Assembly: GCA_022820485.1 (NCBI GenBank)
Contig: JAJEFJ010000103.1
Location: 62,001 to 126,000, forward strand
DNA: 64,000 nt
Source of the DNA: Candidatus Latescibacterota bacterium
GTDB lineage: Bacteria > Latescibacterota > UBA2968 > UBA8231
Direction of reading: 5' to 3'
Position numbers and translations under genes: made by a program. The notes beneath the pieces were generated by a model that was given only the letters and a program-made list of their open reading frames with translations, made no database searches and was not told the DNA's origin. Position 1 is the first letter of the stretch. Each line of letters begins with the position of its first letter. This document shows, piece by piece, positions 16,264 to 25,148 of the stretch.

Positions 16264-17607
16264 CTAGTGGAAACAGGGCTGCCGACCGCTGAGGGCGACT
16301 GGGCGGAAATAGAGCAATTTGCGCAGCGGCCACGGGATCGGCTGCCGCAGTTGAGCACTTGGGGGAGCGCTGGGGCTGGCGTGTCGCTCATAGGCAAGCG
16401 AGGTGTTGGGGTGCTGCTGGAGTACGGCGCGCACCTCAAAGAAGGGCAACATTAGTTTGCGCTGCGCCAGACTGGCCAAGAAGCCGGACGAAGAGTCCTT
16501 TATTTCTATTAGGTCTCGCTGGAAACCAAACAGTTGTACCCCAGCCGGTACCAGCAAGTGGTTACTCTGCCCCCCTTCGGTGCGCAGGTTGGAATACATG
16601 GCAAACGCCGTCTCGGTCTTGAGTCCCAAGTAGGGACTACACCCGTTGAGGCCGGTCAGCAGAGGCACCAAGAGCACGGGCCAAGGTCGAAATGAGAATG
16701 TGGGCCGCGCCGGGGGTGCTTTGGGTAGGAGGACGAAAAGGAGGGTCAGGGCGGCGCTGTACAGTCCCCACAAGAGCAGCACCAACTCAGTCGGTGTGGC
16801 AATCAGATCGTCTAACACGACCAAAAGTCCCACCCCCACAACTGCTGCGCCAATAGCGAGTGAACTCTTACCGAAAAAAGGCATGCCCTCCCACCGTGAC
16901 GACTTAAAAAGACGCTGGGTTGGCCAGCCCGCGTCGAGGCGTGGGGAAGCAAACAAAAACAGTAGGGCAAAGATCATGGAGGAGAAGTTGTAAAATTCGC
17001 TTATGGGATTAAAGCCGACCGCCGCGTGAAAGAGGAGACCGAGTAAGATACCGGCGTTGCGGGTAGGGGCCCAGCACAGCAGGAGCGGAATGGCCGCTTC
17101 AACGGCTAGGGTGAGGTAGATGGGGATCGCTCCTGCCAAGGCGAAGGGGAGCTGGGCTGCGTAGAAGTGGACCGCGCAGCTTGTCTGGGGATCGAGGAAG
17201 TCGGCGTTGAGTTTGTGAAAGACGGCGAAGAAGTAGAGGATGATCAGTTCGAGCCGGACGATGGGGACAAAGGTTCGGTACAAGGCCCCCGGCTCCACGG
17301 CGAACGTGCGCCCGGCCCACGCCAGTCGGGCGTAGGCTTGAAGGAGCGTCAGATTCACCAGCCCGGTGAAGAGCCAGTGATTGGAGATAAAAGGAGCCGT
17401 CGTCCAGCTTTCGCACATCTGTAGGACGGCCAGCAATACGAGGCGGTGCGGTTCGGACGGCCGGTGGAGCAGATAGAGTGCGGCGACAGCGAGTGAAGTA
17501 CTGAGCAAAGGAGCCGGCCATGGGTCTTTGGCAACGAGGTGAAAAAGCGTTGCCAAGCCCCAGAGGACGCAGAAGGTCGAGTACGTCTTTTGCTCGCTAG
17601 TTGGCAT
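16264..17607 (-). CDS. HTTM-like (vitamin K-dependent carboxylase-like) membrane protein
   Basis: A polytopic membrane protein of 447 residues from the ATG at 17607. An alternative in-frame TTG at 17643 overlaps the stop of the gene before it, and neither start has a clear ribosome site. LIILYFFAVFHKLNADFL near residue 130, followed by a Cys-containing loop, is the pattern of the HTTM family, whose best-known member is the vitamin K-dependent gamma-glutamyl carboxylase. Bacterial HTTM proteins are mostly uncharacterised. The last ~100 residues are soluble and contain LLVPAGVQLFGFQRDLIEI. The gene sits between a DUF6785-type gene (three bases or less) and the GMC oxidoreductase (nine bases), so all are one transcript. 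Catalysis is not proven by the sequence. Confidence 0.72.
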   Translation of the reverse strand: MPTSEQKTYSTFCVLWGLATLFHLVAKDPWPAPLLSTSLAVAALYLLHRPSEPHRLVLLAVLQMCESWTTAPFISNHWLFTGLVNLTLLQAYARLAWAGRTFAVEPGALYRTFVPIVRLELIILYFFAVFHKLNADFLDPQTSCAVHFYAAQLPFALAGAIPIYLTLAVEAAIPLLLCWAPTRNAGILLGLLFHAAVGFNPISEFYNFSSMIFALLFLFASPRLDAGWPTQRLFKSSRWEGMPFFGKSSLAIGAAVVGVGLLVVLDDLIATPTELVLLLWGLYSAALTLLFVLLPKAPPARPTFSFRPWPVLLVPLLTGLNGCSPYLGLKTETAFAMYSNLRTEGGQSNHLLVPAGVQLFGFQRDLIEIKDSSSGFLASLAQRKLMLPFFEVRAVLQQHPNTSLAYERHASPSAPPSAQLRQPIPWPLRKLLYFRPVALSGRQPCFH

Positions 17608-17639
17608 AGCGGCACTAAGATAGATAATCCGACTGGCAC

Positions 17640-19616
17640 TCAATAGAGGGGGATGCGATTGCCCACGGTACCAGTCACGCTGTCGATGAGTAGCCAGACG
17701 CCGCCGCTGCTAATGTGGCCTAGGGCTATGCCGAGAAAGAAGGGTTGCATTCTGTGGTACGCGGCAGCGCCACCAAAACGCAGCAGGCACTTTTTGCTCA
17801 GCCAAGCCAAGAATACTGCAAACCAGATGCGCTCCATCACGCGGCCGAAGCCGACGACAAAGCCGAGGGGGTGCAGGGGCCACCACAGCAGGTAGCGCCG
17901 GGCTGCCAATAAGCCCGCCATGATTGCGCCGCCGCCGCTAGTCCATAGCCAGCCCGCTAAGCTCGGCTCGGTGGGGTCGAGCAGGTGCCGAACCGCCAAG
18001 CGCGAAGGCTCGGTGGCGTAGTGCGTCGAAAGGTACAGATTGATGGCACCGTGGCGGTAGGCCAGGTGCAGAGTGTACCACATGGACAGCACCCAAGTGA
18101 GGAGCATGGCGGCGGCCAAGGCCCAAAAGAGGCGGCGCTGGCCGCTTTTTACCTCGCTGACCAAGCGCAGGCTATTGGCCAAGGGTGCCATCATAAAGAC
18201 CAGCAAGTCGCCACACCACACCATGGTATAGCCCAAAGCGACCGTCCCGTGGGGTCCCAGTGCCGAAGACCCCACGCCAGACAGGGTAAAACCTGCCGGG
18301 ATCATGGTCGGCTTAACAATCGGCAGGCCGGTTTCGGCGATGATGCGGGACAAGGCGATGAAAATGGTTAGACCGGCCGCTAAGACGAGTAGGGCGATCC
18401 AAGCGGGGAGGCCGGTTTGCCACAGCCAGAACCACAAGCTCGCCAAGCCCACTGCGGTGCCGACTACCGCGGCTCGGAAGGACATGATCTCGCCTTGGTC
18501 GTCCACTGCATCGCTCCCATCCCAAGCGCGCTGCAGGACGGCTTTGAGATGGAGCCGAGCGTTCCACAAGATCGCACCCAGCAAGACCACAATGGCTCCC
18601 ATCATAAGGTGTCCTCTGATCGGAACGCTCCAGTGGCCCAAATCGGCTTGGCTGTGAATGCCCATAACGCCGAAGGCCGCGTCTTGGAAATAGGCAATTA
18701 GATAGAACAACCACAGGCTGAGACTGATGTTGAGATTGATGAAATAAGCCAAGCCTAGCATGAGAAAATTGATGTTTAACTGGAGACTGCGGCCGCCTTC
18801 AATAGGCTGCACCGCGGTAGAGAATCCTGGGGCGGCAATTTGAGGAAAGTAGTGATGCAAAGCCCCGAGACTACTGAGCAAGAAGGGGATAGAAAAACCT
18901 AACCACATGACCCAGTTCCTGAAGAACGGTTTGAGCAGACGGTCTTCGGTCCCCTCGTCAATCATGGCCAGCGGCGCTTGGGCGAGAGGATAGGCCAAGC
19001 GCTCGTAATCGACCCATTGGCGGCGCAGAATCGCGCTGATGCAGAGGAGCGTCAGGTACAAAGCCATGTAGAAGGCAAACCACGCCGCCAGCGGCGGCAG
19101 CCAGTGTGTCCAGGGGATGGTTGTACCGCCTTCGTAGAAGTCGGTGATGGCTTGGGCATCGTCGACCAAGATCCACCGAGGCAGCAAAGGGTGGACTTGC
19201 GCGGCCCATTGATTTTCGGGCGAGGCGTAGTACAAGAAGCCCGTGATGATGGGCAGTAGCATACTGACCACGCCTTTGGTGGGTATGGCCGCAGCCGCGG
19301 TCATCATCGCGAAAATGGTGATCAGTTCGCCGCGGGTAAAAGCCCACTCGCGGCGGCAACGGCCCAAGACCAAGTGCAGGGTCAACAGCAAGACGAAGAG
19401 CAGGAAAAAGGCCACTGGAGTGGCGGATGTCAGGGCGAGGGCTGTCCCTTTGATGATCTGTCGAGCGTAGGGAGCGCCCACGGCGATGATCGCACATAGC
19501 AAGGAACCCACTAGCACGCCTCGCCAAGTAACGGCTGTCCGGAGATTGTGGTGGACCGTGGGGTCACTGCGACGCGCTAGATAGTCCTGATAGTCCGGTG
19601 GTACCTTTGATTGCAA
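17640..19616 (-). CDS. DUF6785/DUF6784-type polytopic membrane protein
   Basis: A 658-residue membrane protein, close in sequence to the copy at 10857. The start is a TTG with GGAG about eight bases upstream; no ATG occurs before the first membrane segment, so the TTG is likely real. A ~30-residue cytoplasmic-looking lead is followed by ARQIIKGTALALTSATP, ASPENQW, FYEGGTTIPW, RRQWVDYERLAYPL, IAETGLPIVKPTMIP, YTMVWCGDLLVFMM, LLWWPLHPLGF, then TGTVGNRIPLY at the end. Compared with the plus-strand copies it has Ser for Thr in the ATPEN element. It lies 29 bases after the TPR-type GT-C gene and overlaps or abuts the HTTM-like gene. Function unknown; transport or membrane enzymology is a guess from topology. 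Confidence 0.85.
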   Translation of the reverse strand: MQSKVPPDYQDYLARRSDPTVHHNLRTAVTWRGVLVGSLLCAIIAVGAPYARQIIKGTALALTSATPVAFFLLFVLLLTLHLVLGRCRREWAFTRGELITIFAMMTAAAAIPTKGVVSMLLPIITGFLYYASPENQWAAQVHPLLPRWILVDDAQAITDFYEGGTTIPWTHWLPPLAAWFAFYMALYLTLLCISAILRRQWVDYERLAYPLAQAPLAMIDEGTEDRLLKPFFRNWVMWLGFSIPFLLSSLGALHHYFPQIAAPGFSTAVQPIEGGRSLQLNINFLMLGLAYFINLNISLSLWLFYLIAYFQDAAFGVMGIHSQADLGHWSVPIRGHLMMGAIVVLLGAILWNARLHLKAVLQRAWDGSDAVDDQGEIMSFRAAVVGTAVGLASLWFWLWQTGLPAWIALLVLAAGLTIFIALSRIIAETGLPIVKPTMIPAGFTLSGVGSSALGPHGTVALGYTMVWCGDLLVFMMAPLANSLRLVSEVKSGQRRLFWALAAAMLLTWVLSMWYTLHLAYRHGAINLYLSTHYATEPSRLAVRHLLDPTEPSLAGWLWTSGGGAIMAGLLAARRYLLWWPLHPLGFVVGFGRVMERIWFAVFLAWLSKKCLLRFGGAAAYHRMQPFFLGIALGHISSGGVWLLIDSVTGTVGNRIPLY

Positions 19617-19645
19617 GCTATTAGCTCCAGCCGACGGCTAAATGA

Positions 19646-21460
19646 TCAAGGTTTTGAGATAGAGTCGGCCCCCACTGCTTGCAGGGCTTCGGCGAGATTA
19701 TCGCGGGCTTGGCGATAGGTGGGTTTGAGTTGCAGTGCTCGTCGGTAGTGTTCGATGGCTGCTGCGAACTGACCTCGGAGGCCTAAGAGCCGCCCCAAAT
19801 TGTTGTGCGTCTCGGCAAAGTCGGGTTTGAGTTGGAGGGCACGGCGGTAGTGTTCGATAGCTTCCTCGTCCCGCCGTTGGATAGCCAAAGCAGCGCCTAG
19901 ATTGCTGTGGGCTAGGGCGAGGTCGGGGGCCAGTTGGAGTGCTTGCCGGTAGTGATCGATGGCCTCGGCGACCGCGTTTTGGCCGAGGAGGGCGTTGCCC
20001 AGTTTGAGGTAGGTTTCGACGCGACCTGGCTCGGCTCTTAAGGCACGGCGGTAGTGGCGCAGTGCAGCGGCGGACTCGCCTCTGGCTCGGTGTGCGTCGG
20101 CGAGGTTGAGGTGAATTTGGGCGCTGCCGGGTTTTAGCAATAGGGCTTGCCGGTAGTGGCCGATGGCTTGGTCGAGTTGGCCGCGCTCTTTGAGGATATT
20201 GGCCAGATTGTTGTGAGCGATCCACGCGCCAGCATTTTTTTTGAGAGTATCGCGCCACAGGGTCTCCAGATCGGCATAGACTTGCCCTTGCCGCCAAGTG
20301 AGCAGACCGCAGACGGCCAAGACCAACGCCAAGGCGACTGGTCCGGCCGCCGGCTGACCCAGCCGCGTCCACACGCGGTGCCCACCGGCGGCGGCCAGCG
20401 CCAAAAGCCCCAGACTGGCCAAGTATTGGAAGTGGTCGGCGACAAAGGAGTAGAGCATGGGGTAGAAGTTGAAAAAGCCCAGGGCTGGCGTTAGGGTGCC
20501 GGCAAAAAACAACACCCCAGTCAGCGGCCCTCGCCCCAAGCGCTCCCGAAAGGTCCACAGCAGTGCCCCGACGCCCAAGGCTCCAGCCGGATAGAGATAT
20601 TGCCAGACCGCGGTCGCATCGATTGCCCAGCGGGGATAGATAAATGTAAGGTTGAGCGGCACGAGGAGTTTCGCTGCGTAAAACCACAGCGCCCGCCCGG
20701 CGATCAGGCCGCGCTCCACCAGCGACAAGTCCCACTCTGGCCCCCAAGCGCCGACGCTGTGCCTCTCCATCCACACCGTCATCCCGCTCATGGCCACCCC
20801 TAGGGTAAAAAAAGGCACGAGCGCTACTGCCGTGCGCCGCATTGGCGTTTGGCCCTTCCACCACAGCACCAGCAACAGGGCGGCTGGCAGGGTGCAGGTG
20901 ACGGTCTTGCTGAGCAGGGCCGCGGCAAAAAGGAGCAAAGCGGCCCAGTACAAACGAGGGCTGCGCGCTTCTTCGTAGCGCAGATAGGCCCATGCCGCGC
21001 TCAGATAGAATGCGCCGGACAATGTGTTTTTGCGCTCGGTAATCCACGCCACCGACTCGACGTGCACCGGGTGCAGAGCGAGTAGGGCGGCGGTAGCCCA
21101 AGCGCCGGGCACTTTTAGGCGGATTAGCAGCCGCCAGACCAAAACGGCACTTAGGGCGTGCAGGATTACATTGACCACGTGGTAGCCGGTCGGGTTCAAT
21201 CCCCACAGACGGTATTCGAGCCAATAGGTCGTATGGACTAGCGGATAGTATTGGCGCGTGGTTCCCGGCTGGAACCAGATCTGCCCAAGCCCCGCTAGCG
21301 AGCGCAGGGTTAGGTTATCCTGCACGTAGTCGTCGTCGTCCCAGATAAAACCGCCGCTCATCGCCGGTATATAGGTCCCGGCGGTCAGCCCCACCAGCAG
21401 GAGAGCTGGCAGGAGCCAAGTGCGGCGGTCTGGTTGGGAGGAAACTGCGGATGGGCACAT
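19646..21460 (-). CDS. TMTC-like membrane protein with C-terminal TPRs (GT-C family)
   Basis: A 604-residue protein whose first ~390 residues are a polytopic membrane domain. The first loop holds the acidic signature FIWDDDDYVQDN, and ALHPVHVESVAWITERKN near 150 is typical of TMTC-type O-mannosyltransferases and their bacterial relatives. Residues ~415-600 are five to six TPRs of 34 residues (for example AHNNLANILKERGQ, AHSNLGAALAIQ, THNNLGRLLGLRGQ), each with the AIxHYRxALxLxP ending. In eukaryotes TMTC proteins O-mannosylate secreted proteins; a surface-protein glycosylation role is plausible given the surrounding surface loci, but is inference. It is the first gene of the seven-gene minus-strand run, 59 bases from the divergent SUMF1-like gene. 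Confidence 0.85.
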   Translation of the reverse strand: MCPSAVSSQPDRRTWLLPALLLVGLTAGTYIPAMSGGFIWDDDDYVQDNLTLRSLAGLGQIWFQPGTTRQYYPLVHTTYWLEYRLWGLNPTGYHVVNVILHALSAVLVWRLLIRLKVPGAWATAALLALHPVHVESVAWITERKNTLSGAFYLSAAWAYLRYEEARSPRLYWAALLLFAAALLSKTVTCTLPAALLLVLWWKGQTPMRRTAVALVPFFTLGVAMSGMTVWMERHSVGAWGPEWDLSLVERGLIAGRALWFYAAKLLVPLNLTFIYPRWAIDATAVWQYLYPAGALGVGALLWTFRERLGRGPLTGVLFFAGTLTPALGFFNFYPMLYSFVADHFQYLASLGLLALAAAGGHRVWTRLGQPAAGPVALALVLAVCGLLTWRQGQVYADLETLWRDTLKKNAGAWIAHNNLANILKERGQLDQAIGHYRQALLLKPGSAQIHLNLADAHRARGESAAALRHYRRALRAEPGRVETYLKLGNALLGQNAVAEAIDHYRQALQLAPDLALAHSNLGAALAIQRRDEEAIEHYRRALQLKPDFAETHNNLGRLLGLRGQFAAAIEHYRRALQLKPTYRQARDNLAEALQAVGADSISKP

Positions 21461-21519
21461 GGGAGGCTTTGGCGTTGGGCGTATTGCGGCGGGGGGACCT
21501 TGTGCCTTACAATATAACC

Positions 21520-22671
21520 ATGCGCACCTGCTTGAAAATAGGCTCCAGCCTACTGTTAGCCGCCCTCTTAGGGTTGTTGGCTTGTGGAGATCGCCGCACG
21601 GCTCCCACAGGAACTGAGGAGGCCAGCGCTGTCGTGCTGCTGACCGCTAAAGTGGATGCTGAGGTGGCCGCTAGGCTCGCCCAAGTCGAAGTAGTGATCA
21701 CTGCGGCCGATATGCCAGCCATGCGCCAGCCATTGGCCGTGGATGGCGATCGCATCGTTGGGACTGTCTCCGAGATTCCGGCGGGTGCCGCCAGACTGTT
21801 TACGGTTTCCGGGTACGATGCGACCGGAGCCTTGGTGGTCAGCGGATCGGCCAAGCTGGACCTATCCCCAGGGCAGTCTGTTCCCCTCGGTTTTACTCTC
21901 GTCGTCGAGCCAGAGGCTTCCCACTCGCAGCCCCCGATTACCGTAGAGTTGGCCCCGGGCGTGCCGCTGGATATGGTGTGGATTGAGCCGGGTGTCTTCA
22001 CCATGGGTTCGCCGCTAGACGAGCAGGGCCGCAACGACGACGAAGGGCCTCAGTTCGAGGTTCACCTGACCCAGGGTTTTTACCTAAGCCAGTGCGAAAT
22101 CACCCAGCACCAGTGGACGGCTGTGACTGGGGAGCGGCCGTGGAGTCACTACGCCGATGAGGTGGAAGAGGGACCCGACCGCCCGGCCGTGTACATCTCT
22201 TGGGAAGATGCGCAAGAATTCATAGCTAGCCTCAATGCCACAGCCGGTGGCCAAGTGTACCGGCTACCTACCGAAGCCGAGTGGGAGTACGCTGGGAGGG
22301 CGGGCACGAAGACGCCGTGGTCTTTTGGCAACGTTGAAAAAGAACTAGCCCTCCACGCTTGGTGGACGGACAATATTTCCCTCTCCGGGCGGATGGCCGC
22401 GCAGCCAGTGGGGTTAAAAACGCCCAACCCTTGGGGGCTGTACGATATGCACGGCAATGTGTGGGAGTGGGTAGGCGACTGGTTGGGTGCGTACCCAGAG
22501 GGGCCGCAGACCGATCCCCAAGGGCCGACTGAGGGCACGGCGCGGGTGTTTCGCGGCGGCAGCTTTAAAGACGCGGCTTCGCTTTCCCGCTCGGCGCAGC
22601 GCTGCTGGAACGCACCCGATCAGCGTTTCAGCCATATTGGGGTTCGGCTAGTGCGGAACTCGGACTCATGA
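21520..22671 (+). CDS. SUMF1/FGE-sulfatase-like lipoprotein without the catalytic cysteine pair
   Basis: A 383-residue protein. I start it at the ATG at 21520, which gives a clean lipoprotein signal (LLAALLGLLAC, Cys22); the frame is open further upstream with no support. Residues ~45-145 look like a small beta-sandwich. Residues ~150-383 are a formylglycine-generating-enzyme-type fold: MVWIEPGVFTMGSP, DEGPQFEVHLT, EITQHQWTAV, YRLPTEAEWEYAGRAG, NPWGLYDMHGNVWEWVGDW, RVFRGGSF, HIGVRLVR. In true formylglycine-generating enzymes RGGSF is followed by a Cys-x(4)-Cys segment that is catalytic; here it reads KDAASLSRSAQR with no Cys. I therefore expect a binding or structural family member, not the activator of the sulfatase at 60147. 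Its stop overlaps the next start (ATGA). Confidence 0.85.
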   Translation: MRTCLKIGSSLLLAALLGLLACGDRRTAPTGTEEASAVVLLTAKVDAEVAARLAQVEVVITAADMPAMRQPLAVDGDRIVGTVSEIPAGAARLFTVSGYDATGALVVSGSAKLDLSPGQSVPLGFTLVVEPEASHSQPPITVELAPGVPLDMVWIEPGVFTMGSPLDEQGRNDDEGPQFEVHLTQGFYLSQCEITQHQWTAVTGERPWSHYADEVEEGPDRPAVYISWEDAQEFIASLNATAGGQVYRLPTEAEWEYAGRAGTKTPWSFGNVEKELALHAWWTDNISLSGRMAAQPVGLKTPNPWGLYDMHGNVWEWVGDWLGAYPEGPQTDPQGPTEGTARVFRGGSFKDAASLSRSAQRCWNAPDQRFSHIGVRLVRNSDS

Positions 22672-23057
22672 GCGAAGCCACGCTGGGCCAGCTCACCGCC
22701 GAGATTCGCCGCTTCGTGGAAGAGCGCGACTGGTCGCAATTTCACACCCCCAAGGACTTGGCCATTGGTCTTTCGACTGAAGCGGCCGAAGTCTTGGAGC
22801 ACTTCCGCTTCCGCTCCGACCAAGAAATCGCCACCCGTTTAGAAGACGAAACCTTCCGCCGAGCTATCGGCCACGAATTGGCCGACGCGCTGTACTTTGT
22901 CCTGCTTATGTGCGACCGCTTCGGCTTGGACGCCGCGCAAATGCTGGAGGAGAAATTGGCCATTTCGGCTCAGCGCTATCCAGTGGAAAAGGCCCGAGGC
23001 AAAAATCTCAAATACACCGCCTACCAAGTTCCCTCGGCGAGCGACCATACCCCATAG
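22668..23057 (+). CDS. MazG-like nucleotide pyrophosphohydrolase (dCTPase type)
   Basis: A 129-residue all-helical protein that starts inside the stop of the upstream gene (ATGA overlap). It has the MazG/RS21-C6 metal-binding pattern: E38-x-x-E41 in STEAAEVLEHF and E70-x-x-D73 in GHELADALYFVLLM, plus a C-terminal RYPVEKARGKNLKYT, which is typical of this family. Enzymes of this type hydrolyse (d)NTPs, often non-canonical or damaged ones, to the monophosphate and pyrophosphate, acting as house-cleaning enzymes in the cytoplasm. Length and residues are as usual for the family. The coupling to a lipoprotein gene appears to be incidental. Confidence 0.92.
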   Translation: MSEATLGQLTAEIRRFVEERDWSQFHTPKDLAIGLSTEAAEVLEHFRFRSDQEIATRLEDETFRRAIGHELADALYFVLLMCDRFGLDAAQMLEEKLAISAQRYPVEKARGKNLKYTAYQVPSASDHTP

Positions 23058-23111
23058 AGAAGACGGCGAATCTGTTTTACTTCCCCTCTGGAGCCGGATC
23101 GCAACTTGAAT

Positions 23112-25136
23112 ATGAAAAAAGGGATCCCTCCAATCTTCCAGGACCACTTAGAGGCGCGGCACGGCTTGGCTCAGCCCGACGAGAAGACACCGGGTATCAC
23201 CTTGCGGGCCGTGTCAATTGGTGCTCTTTTGTCGCTGTTCATCGGCGCGGCCGTGCCTTATACCAATATGATCATCAAGGGCACGGTCATGGCCCACAAT
23301 TTCAGCACACCGGCCGCCCTTTTTGTATTCTTCGTATTCGTTCTCCTAATAAACACAGCCTTGGCCCTGCTAGGCCCTAGATTTGCCCTGAGCCGTTCCG
23401 AGTTGGCGGTGGTTTACATCATGGCGATGCTAGCCACCTCCGTACCCACAATTGGTTTCACCGAAAATCTGCTGCCTATCATCGCAGGACTCTACTACTA
23501 CGCCACCCCCGAAAATAAGTGGCAAGAGTTGATCCACCCGCACGTGCCTAAGTGGATCGCCCCGCAAGATACGGAGGCCATCACTTATTTCTACGAGGGC
23601 TTGCCACCAGGCATGGCCCTGCCTTGGGACGCTTGGGTTGAGCCGCTCTTCTACTGGTGCCTATTCATATTGTCATTCTACTGGGTGTCTATATGTATGA
23701 TGACGATTCTGCGCAAACAATGGGTCGAGTACGAAAAGCTGCCCTATCCGCTAGTCCAAGTCCCGCTGGAGATGATCCAGGATGAAGAGCGAGAGGCGCG
23801 CAGCCCTAACGAGAGGCGCTCGCTCGTTAAACCTTACTTTAGGAATCGGGTCATGTGGGTCGGGTTTGCCGTGCCTTTCCTCATAGGTACGGCAAACCCG
23901 CTCAGCGGCTATTTCCCTTTTCTGCCGCACATCGACACCCATTCCGAGATGCGGCTGTTCAGAGGCAGCACCTCCTTGCGTCTCGATTTGAACCTAGGCC
24001 TGATCGGTTTCGCCTATCTGCTCAGCCGCGATGTGGCGTTGGGGTTCTGGTTTTTCTTCCTGCTATCGACGGTGCAGCGGGGAGTCTTCAATGTCTTGGG
24101 GATACAAAGTACGGAGACTTTGAGCCGGTTTGCCAATTCGGTTGGCCCTTATCTGGCCCACCAAGCTATGGGGGCCATGATCGTGCTGGTCCTGTCCAGT
24201 GTGTGGATGGCACGTCGGCATCTGCAAGCCGTCTGCCGCAAGGTATTCCACCGCGACCCATCCATCGACGATAGCGATGAAATTATCTCCTATCGCACTG
24301 CGGTTTGGGGCCTGCTCGTGGGGCTGGGGGTGATGGGGACTTGGTTGTGGCAGTCTGGGTTGCCTCTGTGGATTGTCCCGGTCTTTCTGTTCGGAATGAC
24401 AGTGATCTTTATCGCCATCACCAGAGCGGTAGCAGAAGGCGGAATTTCCGTGATTCGCACGCCCTTGACCCCAGCCGATTTTGTGATTTCTGGAGTGGGC
24501 ACCAGCGCGCTAGGTGCCTCTGGTCTGGCAGGGTTGGCCTTCACCTATGTGTGGAGCGCCAATATACGCATCTTTTTTATGCCCTGTTTTGCCAATGCGC
24601 TGAAACTAGCCGAGGAGATTCGCGGCAGTAAAAGGGGCCTGCTGTGGGCCGTTTTTCTAGCTCTAGCCGTCACCCTGCTCAGTTCGGTGTGGTCCGTGAT
24701 GACCCTGTCCTATAAGTACGGCGGGATCAACCTCCACCAGTTTTGGTTCGTGGGAGTGCCGCGTAATGCATTCAATTTTATCGCCCCTAAATTCGTCGAT
24801 CCGGTCCCGGCTAGCATATCTGGTTGGGGCTTTACGGCTTTGGGGGCAGCACTCATGGGATTGTTGACTTATATCCGCTATCACTTCGTGTGGTGGCCGA
24901 TCCATCCATTGGGCTTTGCCACGGGTACGTTCAACATTATGAACTGGGTGTGGTTCAGTATCTTCACCGCTTGGGTGTTGAAGAGCGCCATACTCAAATA
25001 CGGCGGCTCCGCAGGGTATTTGAAGACGCGGCCGTTTTTTCTCGGTTTAATTTTGGGCCAAGTTTCAGTAGCCGGTTTGTGGCTGATCATCGACGCCTGC
25101 ACCGGAAAGACGGGGAATGTATTAGGGTATTTTTGA
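23112..25136 (+). CDS. DUF6785/DUF6784-type polytopic membrane protein
   Basis: A 674-residue membrane protein started at the ATG at 23112; a TTG two codons earlier is less likely. Shared family marks in order: PYTNMIIKGTVMAHNFSTP, LAVVYIMAMLATS, YYYATPENKWQELIHPHV, FYEGLPPG, LRKQWVEYEKLPYPL with QVPLEM, AVAEGGISVIRTPLTP, FTYVWSANIRIFFMPCFANAL, FVWWPIHPLGF, KYGGSAGYLKTRPFFLG, and TGKTGNVLGYF at the end. The central loop around EDEREARSPNERRS is charged. It is followed 12 bases later by a diverged second copy. It is very close to the copies at 56096 and 58077, which form a similar pair. Function not established. Confidence 0.85.
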   Translation: MKKGIPPIFQDHLEARHGLAQPDEKTPGITLRAVSIGALLSLFIGAAVPYTNMIIKGTVMAHNFSTPAALFVFFVFVLLINTALALLGPRFALSRSELAVVYIMAMLATSVPTIGFTENLLPIIAGLYYYATPENKWQELIHPHVPKWIAPQDTEAITYFYEGLPPGMALPWDAWVEPLFYWCLFILSFYWVSICMMTILRKQWVEYEKLPYPLVQVPLEMIQDEEREARSPNERRSLVKPYFRNRVMWVGFAVPFLIGTANPLSGYFPFLPHIDTHSEMRLFRGSTSLRLDLNLGLIGFAYLLSRDVALGFWFFFLLSTVQRGVFNVLGIQSTETLSRFANSVGPYLAHQAMGAMIVLVLSSVWMARRHLQAVCRKVFHRDPSIDDSDEIISYRTAVWGLLVGLGVMGTWLWQSGLPLWIVPVFLFGMTVIFIAITRAVAEGGISVIRTPLTPADFVISGVGTSALGASGLAGLAFTYVWSANIRIFFMPCFANALKLAEEIRGSKRGLLWAVFLALAVTLLSSVWSVMTLSYKYGGINLHQFWFVGVPRNAFNFIAPKFVDPVPASISGWGFTALGAALMGLLTYIRYHFVWWPIHPLGFATGTFNIMNWVWFSIFTAWVLKSAILKYGGSAGYLKTRPFFLGLILGQVSVAGLWLIIDACTGKTGNVLGYF

Positions 25137-25148
25137 GAAGGTAGGAAG

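Noticed and set aside
19698..21224. A 508-codon open frame on the minus strand, overlapping the TMTC-like gene
   Set aside because: It is a shifted frame of that gene, rich in Arg, Pro and Ala as expected from GC-rich DNA, with no domain or start signal.
21520..22671. The SUMF1-like protein as the activator of the sulfatase at 60147
   Set aside because: The Cys pair needed for formylglycine formation is absent after RGGSF.
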